Below are positions 8,169-16,293 of a DNA stretch of 64,000 nucleotides, piece after piece. Below the pieces are notes generated by a model. It was not told where the DNA came from and did not search any database. It saw only the letters and a program-made list of their open reading frames with translations. Source of the stretch: Pseudomonas khorasanensis. Lineage in GTDB: Bacteria; Pseudomonadota; Gammaproteobacteria; Pseudomonadales; Pseudomonadaceae. The position numbers and the translations under genes were made by a program. Positions within the stretch are counted from its first letter, which is position 1, and each line of letters begins with the position of its first letter. The DNA lies in NCBI RefSeq assembly GCF_014268505.2, contig NZ_JABWQP020000013.1, forward strand, positions 62,001-126,000. The letters are read 5' to 3'.

Positions 8169-9512
8169 TCAAAGGTTTTGCAAGGTTTCGAGCAGAACTC
8201 TGACCTTGGTGATCGACTCATGATACTCAGCCTGCCAGTCGGAGTCCGCGACGATCCCTCCACCGCCCCAGCAGCACACCTGTCCATCCTTGACCAACAG
8301 GCTGCGAATCGCGATGGAGCTGTCCATCTCGCCGCGCACGTCCAGGTACAACAACGATCCGCAATACAGGCCGCGTCGCGTTGGTTCCAGTTCATCAATG
8401 ATCTGCATCGCGCGAATCTTCGGGGCGCCGGTGATCGAGCCGCCGGGAAAACTCCCGGCAATCAGGTCCAGCGCATCACGACCGGCCGCCAGTTCACCGG
8501 TCACGCTGCTGACCAGATGGTGCACATTCGGATAGCTTTCCAGACTGAACAGCTCCGGTACCCGCACCGAACCGATGCGGCAGGTGCGCCCGAGATCGTT
8601 GCGCAGCAGGTCGACAATCATCAGGTTTTCCGCACGATCCTTGGGGCTGGCCAGCAGTTCGGCGGCGTTGGCGGCGTCTTCGGCCGGAGTCAGGCCACGG
8701 GGGCGAGTGCCCTTGATCGGGCGGGTTTCGACCTGGCGCTGGCTGACTTTGACGAAACGCTCCGGCGACAGGCTCAACACCGCGCCGCCCTCGGGCAGGT
8801 TTTGAAAACCGGAGAAAGGCGTCGGGCAGGCCTGGCGCAATGCACAATAAGCCAGCCATGGGTCGCCCTGACATTCAGCGCGGAAGCGCTGAGCGAAGTT
8901 GACCTGATAGCAATCGCCGGCCTGGATGTATTGCTGAATGCGTTCGAATGCCGCGCGATAATCGTCGGCCGAGAGATCCGGTGTCATCGGATTATTCAGT
9001 TTGAACGGTGCCAGCGCCTCGGCGGCCGGTTGAGTGAACAGGTCAACGAGACGCTGCTTCTCTCTGTCGTCAATCGAGGGGTGAAAGACCAGTTGGCTGG
9101 TGGCGCTCTGGTGATCGCTGATCAATGCCCAGTTGTAGAGGCCGAAACGGGCATCCGGTAACTGCAGATCATCCAGCGCCTGGCTAGGCAGATTTTCCAG
9201 ATGGCGGCCGAAGTCGTAGCTCAGATAGCCGATCAGACCGCCAGCGAATGGCAGGTCGAGTTCATTGGGCAGTTGCGCTTCGCCCAAGCGGCTGAGGTTG
9301 TCGCGCAGGCGCTGCAGGAAATGCGCGCCGCTTTCTTCCGGCATTACCGCCAGGTGTTCCAGCGGCCAGGCGCTGAGCAGGTCGTAACGGCCTCGGTCGG
9401 CGCTTGGCCGACCGCTGTCGAGCAGCACGGCGCCGGGCGCGTTGCGAATGGCCACGAAGTAGTCGGCGGGATTGGCGCGGTAGGGCAGCGGATGTACGGA
9501 GCAGGTCAGCAT
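8169..9512 (-). CDS. pabB: Aminodeoxychorismate synthase component I
   Basis: Makes 4-amino-4-deoxychorismate from chorismate for folate synthesis, with ammonia from a PabA-type partner that is not in this window; 447 residues. The C-terminal chorismate-binding domain carries PIKGTRPRG, whose Lys (Ala in anthranilate synthase TrpE) marks PabB, then ENLMIVDLLRNDLGR, GSITGAPK and YCGSLLYLD. The frame is open to 9764, but the ATG at 9512 gives the usual N-terminus (MLTCSVHPLPYR), and the upstream part reads through repeats. It converges on thrH. Confidence 0.93.
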   Translation of the reverse strand: MLTCSVHPLPYRANPADYFVAIRNAPGAVLLDSGRPSADRGRYDLLSAWPLEHLAVMPEESGAHFLQRLRDNLSRLGEAQLPNELDLPFAGGLIGYLSYDFGRHLENLPSQALDDLQLPDARFGLYNWALISDHQSATSQLVFHPSIDDREKQRLVDLFTQPAAEALAPFKLNNPMTPDLSADDYRAAFERIQQYIQAGDCYQVNFAQRFRAECQGDPWLAYCALRQACPTPFSGFQNLPEGGAVLSLSPERFVKVSQRQVETRPIKGTRPRGLTPAEDAANAAELLASPKDRAENLMIVDLLRNDLGRTCRIGSVRVPELFSLESYPNVHHLVSSVTGELAAGRDALDLIAGSFPGGSITGAPKIRAMQIIDELEPTRRGLYCGSLLYLDVRGEMDSSIAIRSLLVKDGQVCCWGGGGIVADSDWQAEYHESITKVRVLLETLQNL

Positions 9513-9587
9513 GGTCGGGCAGATCGGCCATTGAGGCGGGGTGGGGATTGTAGTCCTCTCGAGGGCCAGATCAAAGTCAAAAGCCTG

Positions 9588-9750
9588 CCCCCTCACCCCA
9601 GCCCTCTCCCCAAGGGGGCGAGGGGGAAGGGAGCAGACCGAGTGCTTGATCCGTTCCCACGCTCCGCGTGGTAACGCCGCCATGGACGCTCTGCGTCCAC
9701 TGTGACGCGGAGCGTCACGGGATGCATTCCCACGCAGAGCGTGGGAACGA
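9588..9750. repeat. Composite intergenic repeats upstream of pabB
   Basis: Two repeat types in tandem. At 9588-9633 is a CCCCTCACCCCAGCCCTC unit, also present at 55870-56018. At 9653-9750 is an array of inverted arms built on GTTCCCACGCTCCGCGTGG, GACGCTCTGCGTCC, GACGCGGAGCGTC and CCCACGCAGAGCGTGGGAAC. There is no coding potential. The promoter of pabB must lie within or around these units. Confidence 0.75.
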
Positions 9751-9788
9751 TCAACTGCCTTCACGAGCAGGCGCGACTCGGTTTCGGA

Positions 9789-10775
9789 TCAGCCTTCGAC
9801 GGCAGGAATATGCCCAAACATTTCCTGAGTGAACGCCACCCGCTCTTCAACGGATTCCTTCACGCCCCGTGCCTTTAGCTCTTCAAGCCGCGCTTCGACC
9901 GCGTGTGTACGCAGCGTCAGCCCGCAGTCGTTGGCGATCTGAATATTCAGACCCGGTCGTGCGTTCAGTTCGAGAATCAGCGGGCCTTTTTCCTGGTCCA
10001 GGACCATGTCCACACCGATGTAACCCAGCCCGCAGAGCTCATAACAACCTGCGGCGAGTTTCATGAAACCGTCCCAGTAGGGCAGTTGCACGCCGTCCAC
10101 CGCGTTGGTGGTGTCGGGGTGTTTGGTGATGATGTTGTTCAGCCAGGTGCCGCGTAACGTCAATCCGGTCGCCAGATCGACACCGACACCGATGGCGCCC
10201 TGGTGCAGGTTGGCTTTGCCGCCGGACTGACGGGTCGGCAGGCGCAGCATGGCCATTACCGGGTAACCCATCAGCACGATGATGCGGATATCCGGCACGC
10301 CTTCGTAGCTGATGCTCTTGAAGATCTGGTCCGGGGTCACGCGGTATTCGATCAGCGCGCGGTCGCGGTGGCCGCCCAGCGAATACAGGCCGGTGAGGAT
10401 GCTTGAGATGTGATGCTCAAGCTCTTCGTGGGCAAGGATCTTGCCCGACACCGTGCGATAGCGGCCCTCGAAACGGTCGGCGATGACGATGATGCCGTCA
10501 CCTCCGGCGCCCTGGGCCGGTTTGATCACGAAGTCGCTGCGTCCGCCGATGATTTCGTCGAGCTTGTCGATTTCCTTCTCGGTGGAGATCACGCCATACA
10601 GCTCCGGCACGTGAATGCCGGCCGCGATGGCGCGTTCCTTGGTGAGGATCTTGTCATCGACGATCGGGTACAGACTGCGCTTGTTGTACTTGAGCACGTA
10701 GTCTGCGTTACGCCGATTGATGCCCATGATGCCCCGGGCTTCCAGGGCCTTCCAGGTCTTCCAGAAACCGAACAT
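9789..10775 (-). CDS. ATP-grasp protein of the alpha-L-glutamate ligase-like family
   Basis: A 328-residue cytoplasmic ATP-grasp protein. The nucleotide-binding part shows DFVIKPAQGAGGDGIIVI, and the Mg-binding end shows GPLILELNARPGLNIQIAN, both typical of RimK-like ligases that form amide bonds. The gene is last in a tight three-gene set; its ATG overlaps the stop of the 7TM gene by one base (TGATG). In this family the ligase, an inactive transglutaminase with membrane helices, and a retropepsin-like protease recur together, suggesting one process of building and cutting a peptide or glutamate tag. The substrate is unknown. Confidence 0.85.
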   Translation of the reverse strand: MFGFWKTWKALEARGIMGINRRNADYVLKYNKRSLYPIVDDKILTKERAIAAGIHVPELYGVISTEKEIDKLDEIIGGRSDFVIKPAQGAGGDGIIVIADRFEGRYRTVSGKILAHEELEHHISSILTGLYSLGGHRDRALIEYRVTPDQIFKSISYEGVPDIRIIVLMGYPVMAMLRLPTRQSGGKANLHQGAIGVGVDLATGLTLRGTWLNNIITKHPDTTNAVDGVQLPYWDGFMKLAAGCYELCGLGYIGVDMVLDQEKGPLILELNARPGLNIQIANDCGLTLRTHAVEARLEELKARGVKESVEERVAFTQEMFGHIPAVEG

Positions 10776-12310
10776 CAGGTGTCAGCCTTCTTCAGAAAAG
10801 CCTTGAAACGCACCAGTTCGGTCAGGCGGTAACCGCGATAACGACCCATGGCCAGCATGAAGCCCACCAGAATCAGCAGGATCGCCGGGAAGGTGAACAC
10901 GAAGTAAATCAGCTCCGGCACGGTCATGATCAAGTGCGCCAGGGACGCGGCAAACAGCGTACCAATGGCGACTTTCAGCGCATGGTTGGCACCGCGTTCT
11001 TCCCAGGTGATCGACAGGCGTTCGATGGTCATGGTCAGGATCACCATCGGGAACAGCGCCACCGACAAGCCGCGCTCCAGTCCAAGCTTGTGGCTGAACA
11101 GACTGATCGCCGCGATCAGCACCACCACGAAGGTCAACACCACCGACAGGCGCGGCAGCATTTGCAGCTTCAAATGCTCAAGATAGGAGCGTAGCGACAG
11201 GCCCAGCGCAGTGATCACCGTGAACAGCAGAATGCCGAAGCCCAATTGCGTTTCGCGGAAGGCGAGGGCGATCAGTACGGGCGTGAACGTACCCAGGGTC
11301 TGCAGGCCGATCAGGTTGCGCAGGATCAGAATTACCAGCACGCCAATCGGGATCATCACCATGATCATGAAGGTTTGCTGGGTCTGCAGCGGCAAGCCGT
11401 ACAGCGAGTATTCAAGGAAATTGGCGTCGGTGTTTTCGTCGGTCAGCTTGGCCAGACGAATCGCATTCATCTCGCTGTTGTTCAGGCTGAAAGTCACGTT
11501 GGCTTTCTTGCCGCCGTCGACCGTGATCAGGTTTTCGTCGCCGGTCCACCACAGCAGGCGGTCGGTCGGCAGGCCCTGTTCGCCGGTTTCCGGGTTGAAA
11601 TACAGCCAGTCGTTGCCGTTGAAGCTGCGCAGCCACAGCTCAGGCGTTTGTGGCTGATCGGCGACGAGGCGAATGGTGTGGACTTTTTCGACCGGCACGT
11701 GGGCGATCGACAGTAGCAGCTCAACGATTTTGGCTTTGTGCGGCGTCGACGGATCGCCGGCCAGCAGCAGCTTCACGTTGTCATCGTTGACGTTATTTAC
11801 CCGTTTGATTGCCTCGCCAATAAAGGTTTCGACGTCGGCCGAGTGCTGACGGATTGGTGCGAGCAGGGCTTCGGCGGCGATTTTTTCAGGGCCTTCGATG
11901 ACCATGCTGTCACGGAAGGTCGGGCCTTTGACCTTGGATTTTTCGGCGGTGTAACGCTTGGTCAGTACGAGACGGTAATAAAGCGTCTGGTTGCCCTTGG
12001 CGCGACGAGCCGACCAGGTCACCTTGCGGTTGCCATCAACGCGGTTCACGGCGACGCCGTAATTGTTGGAGATGAAACTCTCGTTGAGGCTGACGTAATC
12101 GCGGCTCAGGGGCGGCACGAACATCTGGATTTTCACCGGGTCCTTGGTGCTGGCGACGAACTCGACTTTGGCGTCGATGTTCCACAGGTCGTCGGTGGCG
12201 TCTTCGGTCACCGGGATGCCGAGCACGAAAATCTGATAGGCCGTAACCGAAACGCCCAACAACACCAGAACGGCGATCAGGATTTTCAGGTGGAAGGTTA
12301 GAGAACGCAT
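10775..12310 (-). CDS. Inactive transglutaminase fused to membrane helices
   Basis: A 511-residue membrane protein. One N-terminal helix anchors a periplasmic region of about 250 residues with a transglutaminase-like fold (LYYRLVLT, then LLLSIAHVPVEKVHTIRLV), followed by about seven transmembrane segments from residue 310 onward. I see no Cys-His-Asp triad, in line with the family being called inactive transglutaminase. It is the middle gene of the three-gene set: five bases after the protease stop and overlapping the ligase start. A scaffold or sensor connecting the cytoplasmic ligase and the periplasmic protease is a reasonable inference, not a shown fact. Confidence 0.85.
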   Translation of the reverse strand: MRSLTFHLKILIAVLVLLGVSVTAYQIFVLGIPVTEDATDDLWNIDAKVEFVASTKDPVKIQMFVPPLSRDYVSLNESFISNNYGVAVNRVDGNRKVTWSARRAKGNQTLYYRLVLTKRYTAEKSKVKGPTFRDSMVIEGPEKIAAEALLAPIRQHSADVETFIGEAIKRVNNVNDDNVKLLLAGDPSTPHKAKIVELLLSIAHVPVEKVHTIRLVADQPQTPELWLRSFNGNDWLYFNPETGEQGLPTDRLLWWTGDENLITVDGGKKANVTFSLNNSEMNAIRLAKLTDENTDANFLEYSLYGLPLQTQQTFMIMVMIPIGVLVILILRNLIGLQTLGTFTPVLIALAFRETQLGFGILLFTVITALGLSLRSYLEHLKLQMLPRLSVVLTFVVVLIAAISLFSHKLGLERGLSVALFPMVILTMTIERLSITWEERGANHALKVAIGTLFAASLAHLIMTVPELIYFVFTFPAILLILVGFMLAMGRYRGYRLTELVRFKAFLKKADT

Positions 12311-12315
12311 GGAAA

Positions 12316-12852
12316 TTACTCGGCGGTATGAGCGGCGATGGTGCAGGCAGGTTTGCCGGCAGCGTATTTAAGACTGGGATCGACCAGCGCGTCGAAGCGT
12401 TTCAAGGCCTCGGAGCCGATCAAAAGCGGGTATTGGAACGCACTTCGGTCGGTCAGGTTCACTTCGATGCTGCGCATCGCCGAACCCATGCAGATATCCA
12501 GCTCGATCACCGGACGGGCCGTGTACTGTTTGCCCTCTTCCGGATCGTAGTCGCCGGCGCGACGCTTGATCTTGCTGACCCGGGCCAGCGGCCGTTCGAT
12601 CGGGTGGGAGTGCGCGGCGTCGATTGCCAGGTAGAAACGTACCCAGGATTCACCGTTGCGTTTGAAGCGTTTGATATCGCGCGCACTCAATGAGGCGGTT
12701 TTCGCGCCGGTGTCGAGTTTGGCGGCGACTTCGAGATTGATGCCATCGAGCGAAGCGTATTCGTTGAGGCCGTACACGGTTTTTTCCCCCGCGGCGGCGA
12801 GGCCGGGCAGGCAAAACAGCGCTAATAATGTGGGGAAAGGCTTGAGTCTCAT
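12316..12852 (-). CDS. Periplasmic retropepsin-like protein (ATP-dependent zinc protease family name)
   Basis: A 178-residue exported protein. A signal peptide (MRLKPFPTLLALFCLPGLAAA) precedes a domain with the aspartic-protease motif KLDTGAKTASL near residue 47 and PLLIGSEALKRF toward the end. These are the active-site and flap-like features of the retropepsin-like family formerly named ATP-dependent zinc proteases. The start is the ATG at 12852 with AGGAT upstream; the frame is open further but would bury the signal peptide. It is the first gene of the operon with the transglutaminase/7TM and ATP-grasp genes. Confidence 0.85.
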   Translation of the reverse strand: MRLKPFPTLLALFCLPGLAAAGEKTVYGLNEYASLDGINLEVAAKLDTGAKTASLSARDIKRFKRNGESWVRFYLAIDAAHSHPIERPLARVSKIKRRAGDYDPEEGKQYTARPVIELDICMGSAMRSIEVNLTDRSAFQYPLLIGSEALKRFDALVDPSLKYAAGKPACTIAAHTAE

Positions 12853-13025
12853 AAATCCTGGTGCGCAGCGTTCCGTTATCGGTTCAGGTGCCCGCGCAAC
12901 CGCGCGCAAGCCCCTGCGTGTGCTTATCAGCTTTTTATGGCAAGCCGTACAAATGACCAGCAAATGCGGGCGGCATTCTAGCACGGTGGTTTTATGGCGC
13001 CAGCGCTTGCGCCGTCCAGCGCAGA

Positions 13026-13121
13026 GATCAAAAGATCGTCCGATCGCGGCCCGAGCCTTCGGCAGCTCCTACATGGGATTGCGTACATCCTGTAGGAGCT
13101 GCCGGAGGCTGCGATCTTTTT
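13026..13121. repeat. REP pair (type B), inverted
   Basis: Two inverted copies of the type-B REP (GGCAGCTCCTACA on one arm, TGTAGGAGCTGCC on the other, flanked by GATCGCAGCC-like sequence). The reverse copy at 13089-13102 reads GCAGCTCCTACAGG on the minus strand, identical to the predicted target of the IS110 element found 7 kb away. The 368-base gap 12853-13220 otherwise holds only the prp control region. Confidence 0.85.
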
Positions 13122-13134
13122 AGGTTATTAGACG

Positions 13135-13219
13135 ATTGTCGACAATACCTATTTATCCTTTGACGTATGCGGGCTAATTAGCTAGTTTTTGCCGCATTGG
13201 ATATCAAGGTGTCGACAAT
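13135..13219 (+). promoter_or_regulatory. prp operon control region: promoter and two operator-like dyads
   Basis: A perfect 12-bp palindrome ATTGTCGACAAT lies at 13135-13146, and a matching TGTCGACAAT at 13210-13219 just before the prpR start. Between them TTGACG (13160) and TAGTTT (13183) are 17 bases apart, a plausible sigma-70 promoter. The dyads bracket the promoter, as expected for autoregulation by the FCD-type GntR protein encoded immediately downstream. Confidence 0.6.
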
Positions 13220-13220
13220 C

Positions 13221-13946
13221 ATGCTGGATCAACTCGATCCCCCGGTCATCAGCGGCGACGATTCCGAGACGCTGTCGGAGAACGTCTTCCGGCGTATTCA
13301 GGCGGCCATCGTCAAGGGAGAGATCGCCCCGGGCAGCAAGATCTCCGAGCCGGAGCTGGCGCGCACTTACGGCATCAGCCGCGGGCCGTTGCGTGAGGCG
13401 ATCCATCGGCTGGAGGGGCAGCGCTTGCTGGTGCGCATACCGCACGTTGGCGCGCGAGTGGTTTCGCTCAGTCATGCCGAGTTGATCGAACTCTACGAAA
13501 TCCGTGAATCCCTCGAGGGCATGGCCTGTCGTCTCGCCGCCGAGCGCATGAGCGTCGAAGAAATCGACGAGCTGCGCCGAGTGCTGGAAACCCACGAGCG
13601 CGACGCCGCATTTCAGGCCGGTGTCGGGTACTACCAGCAGGAAGGCGATTTCGACTTCCACTACCGGATTATCCAGGGCAGCGGCAACCGCACCCTGACG
13701 CAGATGCTCTGCGGCGAGCTCTATCAACTGGTGCGCATGTACCGCATCCAGTTTTCCACCACGCCGAACCGCCCGCATCAGGCCTTCGCCGAACACCACC
13801 GGATTCTCGACGCCATCGCCGACCGTGACGGCGAACTCGCGGAATTGTTGATGCGCCGTCACATCGGCGCCTCGAAACGCAACATTGCCCGTCACTACGA
13901 GGACGGCGCCCACCACCAGACAGCCACTGAACGAGGTGAGTCATGA
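13221..13946 (+). CDS. GntR-family (FCD) regulator of the propionate operon
   Basis: A 241-residue FadR/FCD-subfamily regulator. The N-terminal winged helix contains SKISEPELARTYGISRGPLREAIHRLEG, and the C-terminal all-helical effector domain carries the metal-binding FDFHYRII and HHRILDAI histidines. The ATG at 13221 sits 10 bases after AAGGTG; an upstream in-frame ATG at 13197 lacks a site. It overlaps prpB by four bases (ATGA), so it is the first gene of the operon and probably its repressor, with a 2-methylcitrate-pathway intermediate as likely ligand. Confidence 0.88.
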   Translation: MLDQLDPPVISGDDSETLSENVFRRIQAAIVKGEIAPGSKISEPELARTYGISRGPLREAIHRLEGQRLLVRIPHVGARVVSLSHAELIELYEIRESLEGMACRLAAERMSVEEIDELRRVLETHERDAAFQAGVGYYQQEGDFDFHYRIIQGSGNRTLTQMLCGELYQLVRMYRIQFSTTPNRPHQAFAEHHRILDAIADRDGELAELLMRRHIGASKRNIARHYEDGAHHQTATERGES

Positions 13947-14836
13947 GTTCCAACCTGAACACGCCGGGCCAGCGTTTCCGCGATGCGGTCGCCAGCGAGC
14001 ATCCTTTGCAAGTCGTCGGCGCGATCAACGCCAACCACGCGCTGCTGGCCAAGCGCGCCGGTTTCAAGGCGATTTATCTCTCCGGTGGCGGGGTGGCCGC
14101 GGGCTCGCTCGGTGTGCCGGATCTGGGCATTACCGGTCTGGATGATGTGCTGACCGATGTGCGCCGCATCACCGATGTCTGCGACCTGCCGCTGCTCGTC
14201 GATGTCGACACCGGTTTTGGCTCGTCGGCGTTCAACGTGGCGCGCACGGTCAAGTCGATGATCAAGTTCGGCGCGGCGGCGATTCACATCGAGGACCAGG
14301 TCGGCGCCAAGCGCTGCGGCCATCGTCCGAATAAGGAAATCGTCAGCCAGCAGGAAATGGTCGATCGCATCAAGGCCGCGGTCGATGCGCGCACCGACGA
14401 CAGCTTTGTGATCATGGCGCGCACCGATGCGCTGGCGGTGGAAGGCCTGGAGTCGGCACTGGATCGCGCCGCCGCGTGCATCGAGGCCGGTGCCGACATG
14501 ATCTTCCCGGAAGCGATTACCGAGCTGGACATGTACAAGCTGTTCGCCAGCCGTGTCAAAGCGCCGATCCTGGCCAACATCACCGAGTTCGGCGCGACGC
14601 CGCTGTACACCACCGAGCAACTGGCCGGCGCCGACGTGTCGCTGGTGCTGTACCCGCTGTCGGCGTTCCGGGCGATGAACAAAGCGGCGGAAAACGTCTA
14701 CACCGCGATCCGCCGCGATGGCACGCAGCAGAATGTCATCGACACCATGCAAACTCGCATGGAGCTTTACGATCGAATCGATTACCACACGTTCGAGCAG
14801 AAGCTTGATGCGTTGTTTGCACAGAAAAAAGGCTGA
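13943..14836 (+). CDS. prpB: 2-methylisocitrate lyase
   Basis: Cleaves 2-methylisocitrate to pyruvate and succinate, the last step of the methylcitrate cycle; 297 residues. The isocitrate-lyase-superfamily catalytic motif is KRCGH (around residue 123), with the metal ligands in LLVDVDTGFG and HIEDQVGAKRCGH. The start ATG overlaps the end of the GntR gene. A REP pair fills the gap to prpC, so the downstream genes are transcribed through a hairpin. Confidence 0.96.
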   Translation: MSSNLNTPGQRFRDAVASEHPLQVVGAINANHALLAKRAGFKAIYLSGGGVAAGSLGVPDLGITGLDDVLTDVRRITDVCDLPLLVDVDTGFGSSAFNVARTVKSMIKFGAAAIHIEDQVGAKRCGHRPNKEIVSQQEMVDRIKAAVDARTDDSFVIMARTDALAVEGLESALDRAAACIEAGADMIFPEAITELDMYKLFASRVKAPILANITEFGATPLYTTEQLAGADVSLVLYPLSAFRAMNKAAENVYTAIRRDGTQQNVIDTMQTRMELYDRIDYHTFEQKLDALFAQKKG

Positions 14837-14846
14837 ACAAGACCCT

Positions 14847-14928
14847 GTGGGAGCGAGCCTGCTCGCGAAGGACGCCAACGATAACGCGGTGTCCCTGATG
14901 CACTATTCGCGAGCAGGCTCGCTCCCAC
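14847..14928. repeat. REP pair (type A) between prpB and prpC
   Basis: A forward and a reverse type-A REP core separated by about 36 bases, inside the operon. It may act as an mRNA stabiliser or processing signal between genes of one transcript. Confidence 0.9.
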
Positions 14929-14966
14929 ATGTTTCCCCTACAAATTCAAGAAAATTGGAGACAGCA

Positions 14967-16094
14967 ATGGCCGAAGCAAAAGTACTCAGTGGCGCCGGGC
15001 TCCGTGGTCAGGTTGCCGGGCAAACCGCACTGTCCACCGTGGGCCAGGCTGGCGCCGGCCTGACCTATCGCGGCTACGACGTTCGCGAACTGGCAGCCGA
15101 CGCACAATTTGAAGAAGTCGCCTACCTGCTGCTTTATGGAGAGCTGCCAACCAAGGCGCAACTCGCCGATTACCAGAGCAAGCTGAGCAAACTGCGCGAC
15201 CTGCCGCCAGCACTGAAGGAAGTGCTCGAGCGCATCCCTGCTGACGCCCATCCGATGGACGTGATGCGCACCGGTTGTTCGTTCCTCGGCAACATTGAGC
15301 CGGAGAAAGACTTCTCCGAGCAACGCGACAAGACTGATCGCCTGCTCGCCGCGTTCCCGGCGATCATGTGCTACTGGTATCGCTTCAGCCACGACGGCAA
15401 GCGCATCGATTGCGTCAGCGACGAGCCGACCCTCGGCGGGCATTTCCTGCATTTGCTGCACGACAAGAAGCCGAGCGACCTGCACGTCAAAGTGATGAAC
15501 GTGTCGCTGATTCTTTACGCCGAGCATGAATTCAACGCCTCGACGTTCACCGCGCGGGTGTGTGCCTCGACCCTGTCGGACCTGTATTCCTGCGTGACGG
15601 CGGCCATCGGCTCGTTGCGCGGCCCGCTGCACGGCGGTGCCAACGAAGCGGCGATGGAAATGATCGAGCGTTTTTCGTCGCCGGAAGAAGCGATCAAAGG
15701 CACCCTGGGAATGCTCGAGCGCAAGGACAAGATCATGGGCTTCGGCCACGCGATCTATAAGGACAGCGACCCGCGCAACGAGGTGATCAAGGGGTGGTCG
15801 AAAAAACTCGCCGATGAAGTAGGCGACACGGTGCTGTTCCCGGTTTCCGAAGCCATCGACAAGACGATGTGGGAGCAGAAGAAACTGTTCCCCAATGCCG
15901 ATTTCTATCATGCCTCGGCGTACCACTTCATGGGCATTCCGACCAAGCTGTTCACGCCGATCTTCGTCTGCTCGCGCCTGACCGGCTGGGCCGCGCATGT
16001 GTTCGAACAGCGCGCCAACAACCGCATCATCCGTCCAAGCGCCGAATACGTCGGCGTCGAACAGCGCAAGTTCGTGCCAATCGAACGTCGCTGA
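14967..16094 (+). CDS. prpC: 2-methylcitrate synthase
   Basis: Condenses propionyl-CoA with oxaloacetate to 2-methylcitrate; 375 residues, the usual length. The citrate-synthase signature is GFGHAIYKDSDPR, with LHGGANEAAMEMI before it supplying the other active-site His. The ATG at 14967 follows TTGGAG at the right distance; the frame is open upstream only through the REP. The position between prpB and acnD separates it from the housekeeping citrate synthase. Confidence 0.96.
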   Translation: MAEAKVLSGAGLRGQVAGQTALSTVGQAGAGLTYRGYDVRELAADAQFEEVAYLLLYGELPTKAQLADYQSKLSKLRDLPPALKEVLERIPADAHPMDVMRTGCSFLGNIEPEKDFSEQRDKTDRLLAAFPAIMCYWYRFSHDGKRIDCVSDEPTLGGHFLHLLHDKKPSDLHVKVMNVSLILYAEHEFNASTFTARVCASTLSDLYSCVTAAIGSLRGPLHGGANEAAMEMIERFSSPEEAIKGTLGMLERKDKIMGFGHAIYKDSDPRNEVIKGWSKKLADEVGDTVLFPVSEAIDKTMWEQKKLFPNADFYHASAYHFMGIPTKLFTPIFVCSRLTGWAAHVFEQRANNRIIRPSAEYVGVEQRKFVPIERR

Positions 16095-16135
16095 ATGGTG
16101 GGCTGACCCGATCCCGGAAAACACCGCTAGACCCT

Positions 16136-16223
16136 GTGGGAGCGAGCCTGCTCGCGAAGACGGACTGACATTCACCATCGATGTCGACTGATCTACCGCT
16201 TTCGCGAGCAGGCTCGCTCCCAC
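16136..16223. repeat. REP pair (type A) between prpC and acnD
   Basis: A forward and a reverse type-A REP core about 42 bases apart, within the 199-base gap between prpC and acnD. This is a second intra-operon hairpin of the same type as the one before prpC. Confidence 0.9.
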
Positions 16224-16293
16224 AGTGGATGGTGTGTAACTCAGGTTTGTGTCGGCCACCCTTTGAAACTACCGTGACCCGAGTCCTGACCCG

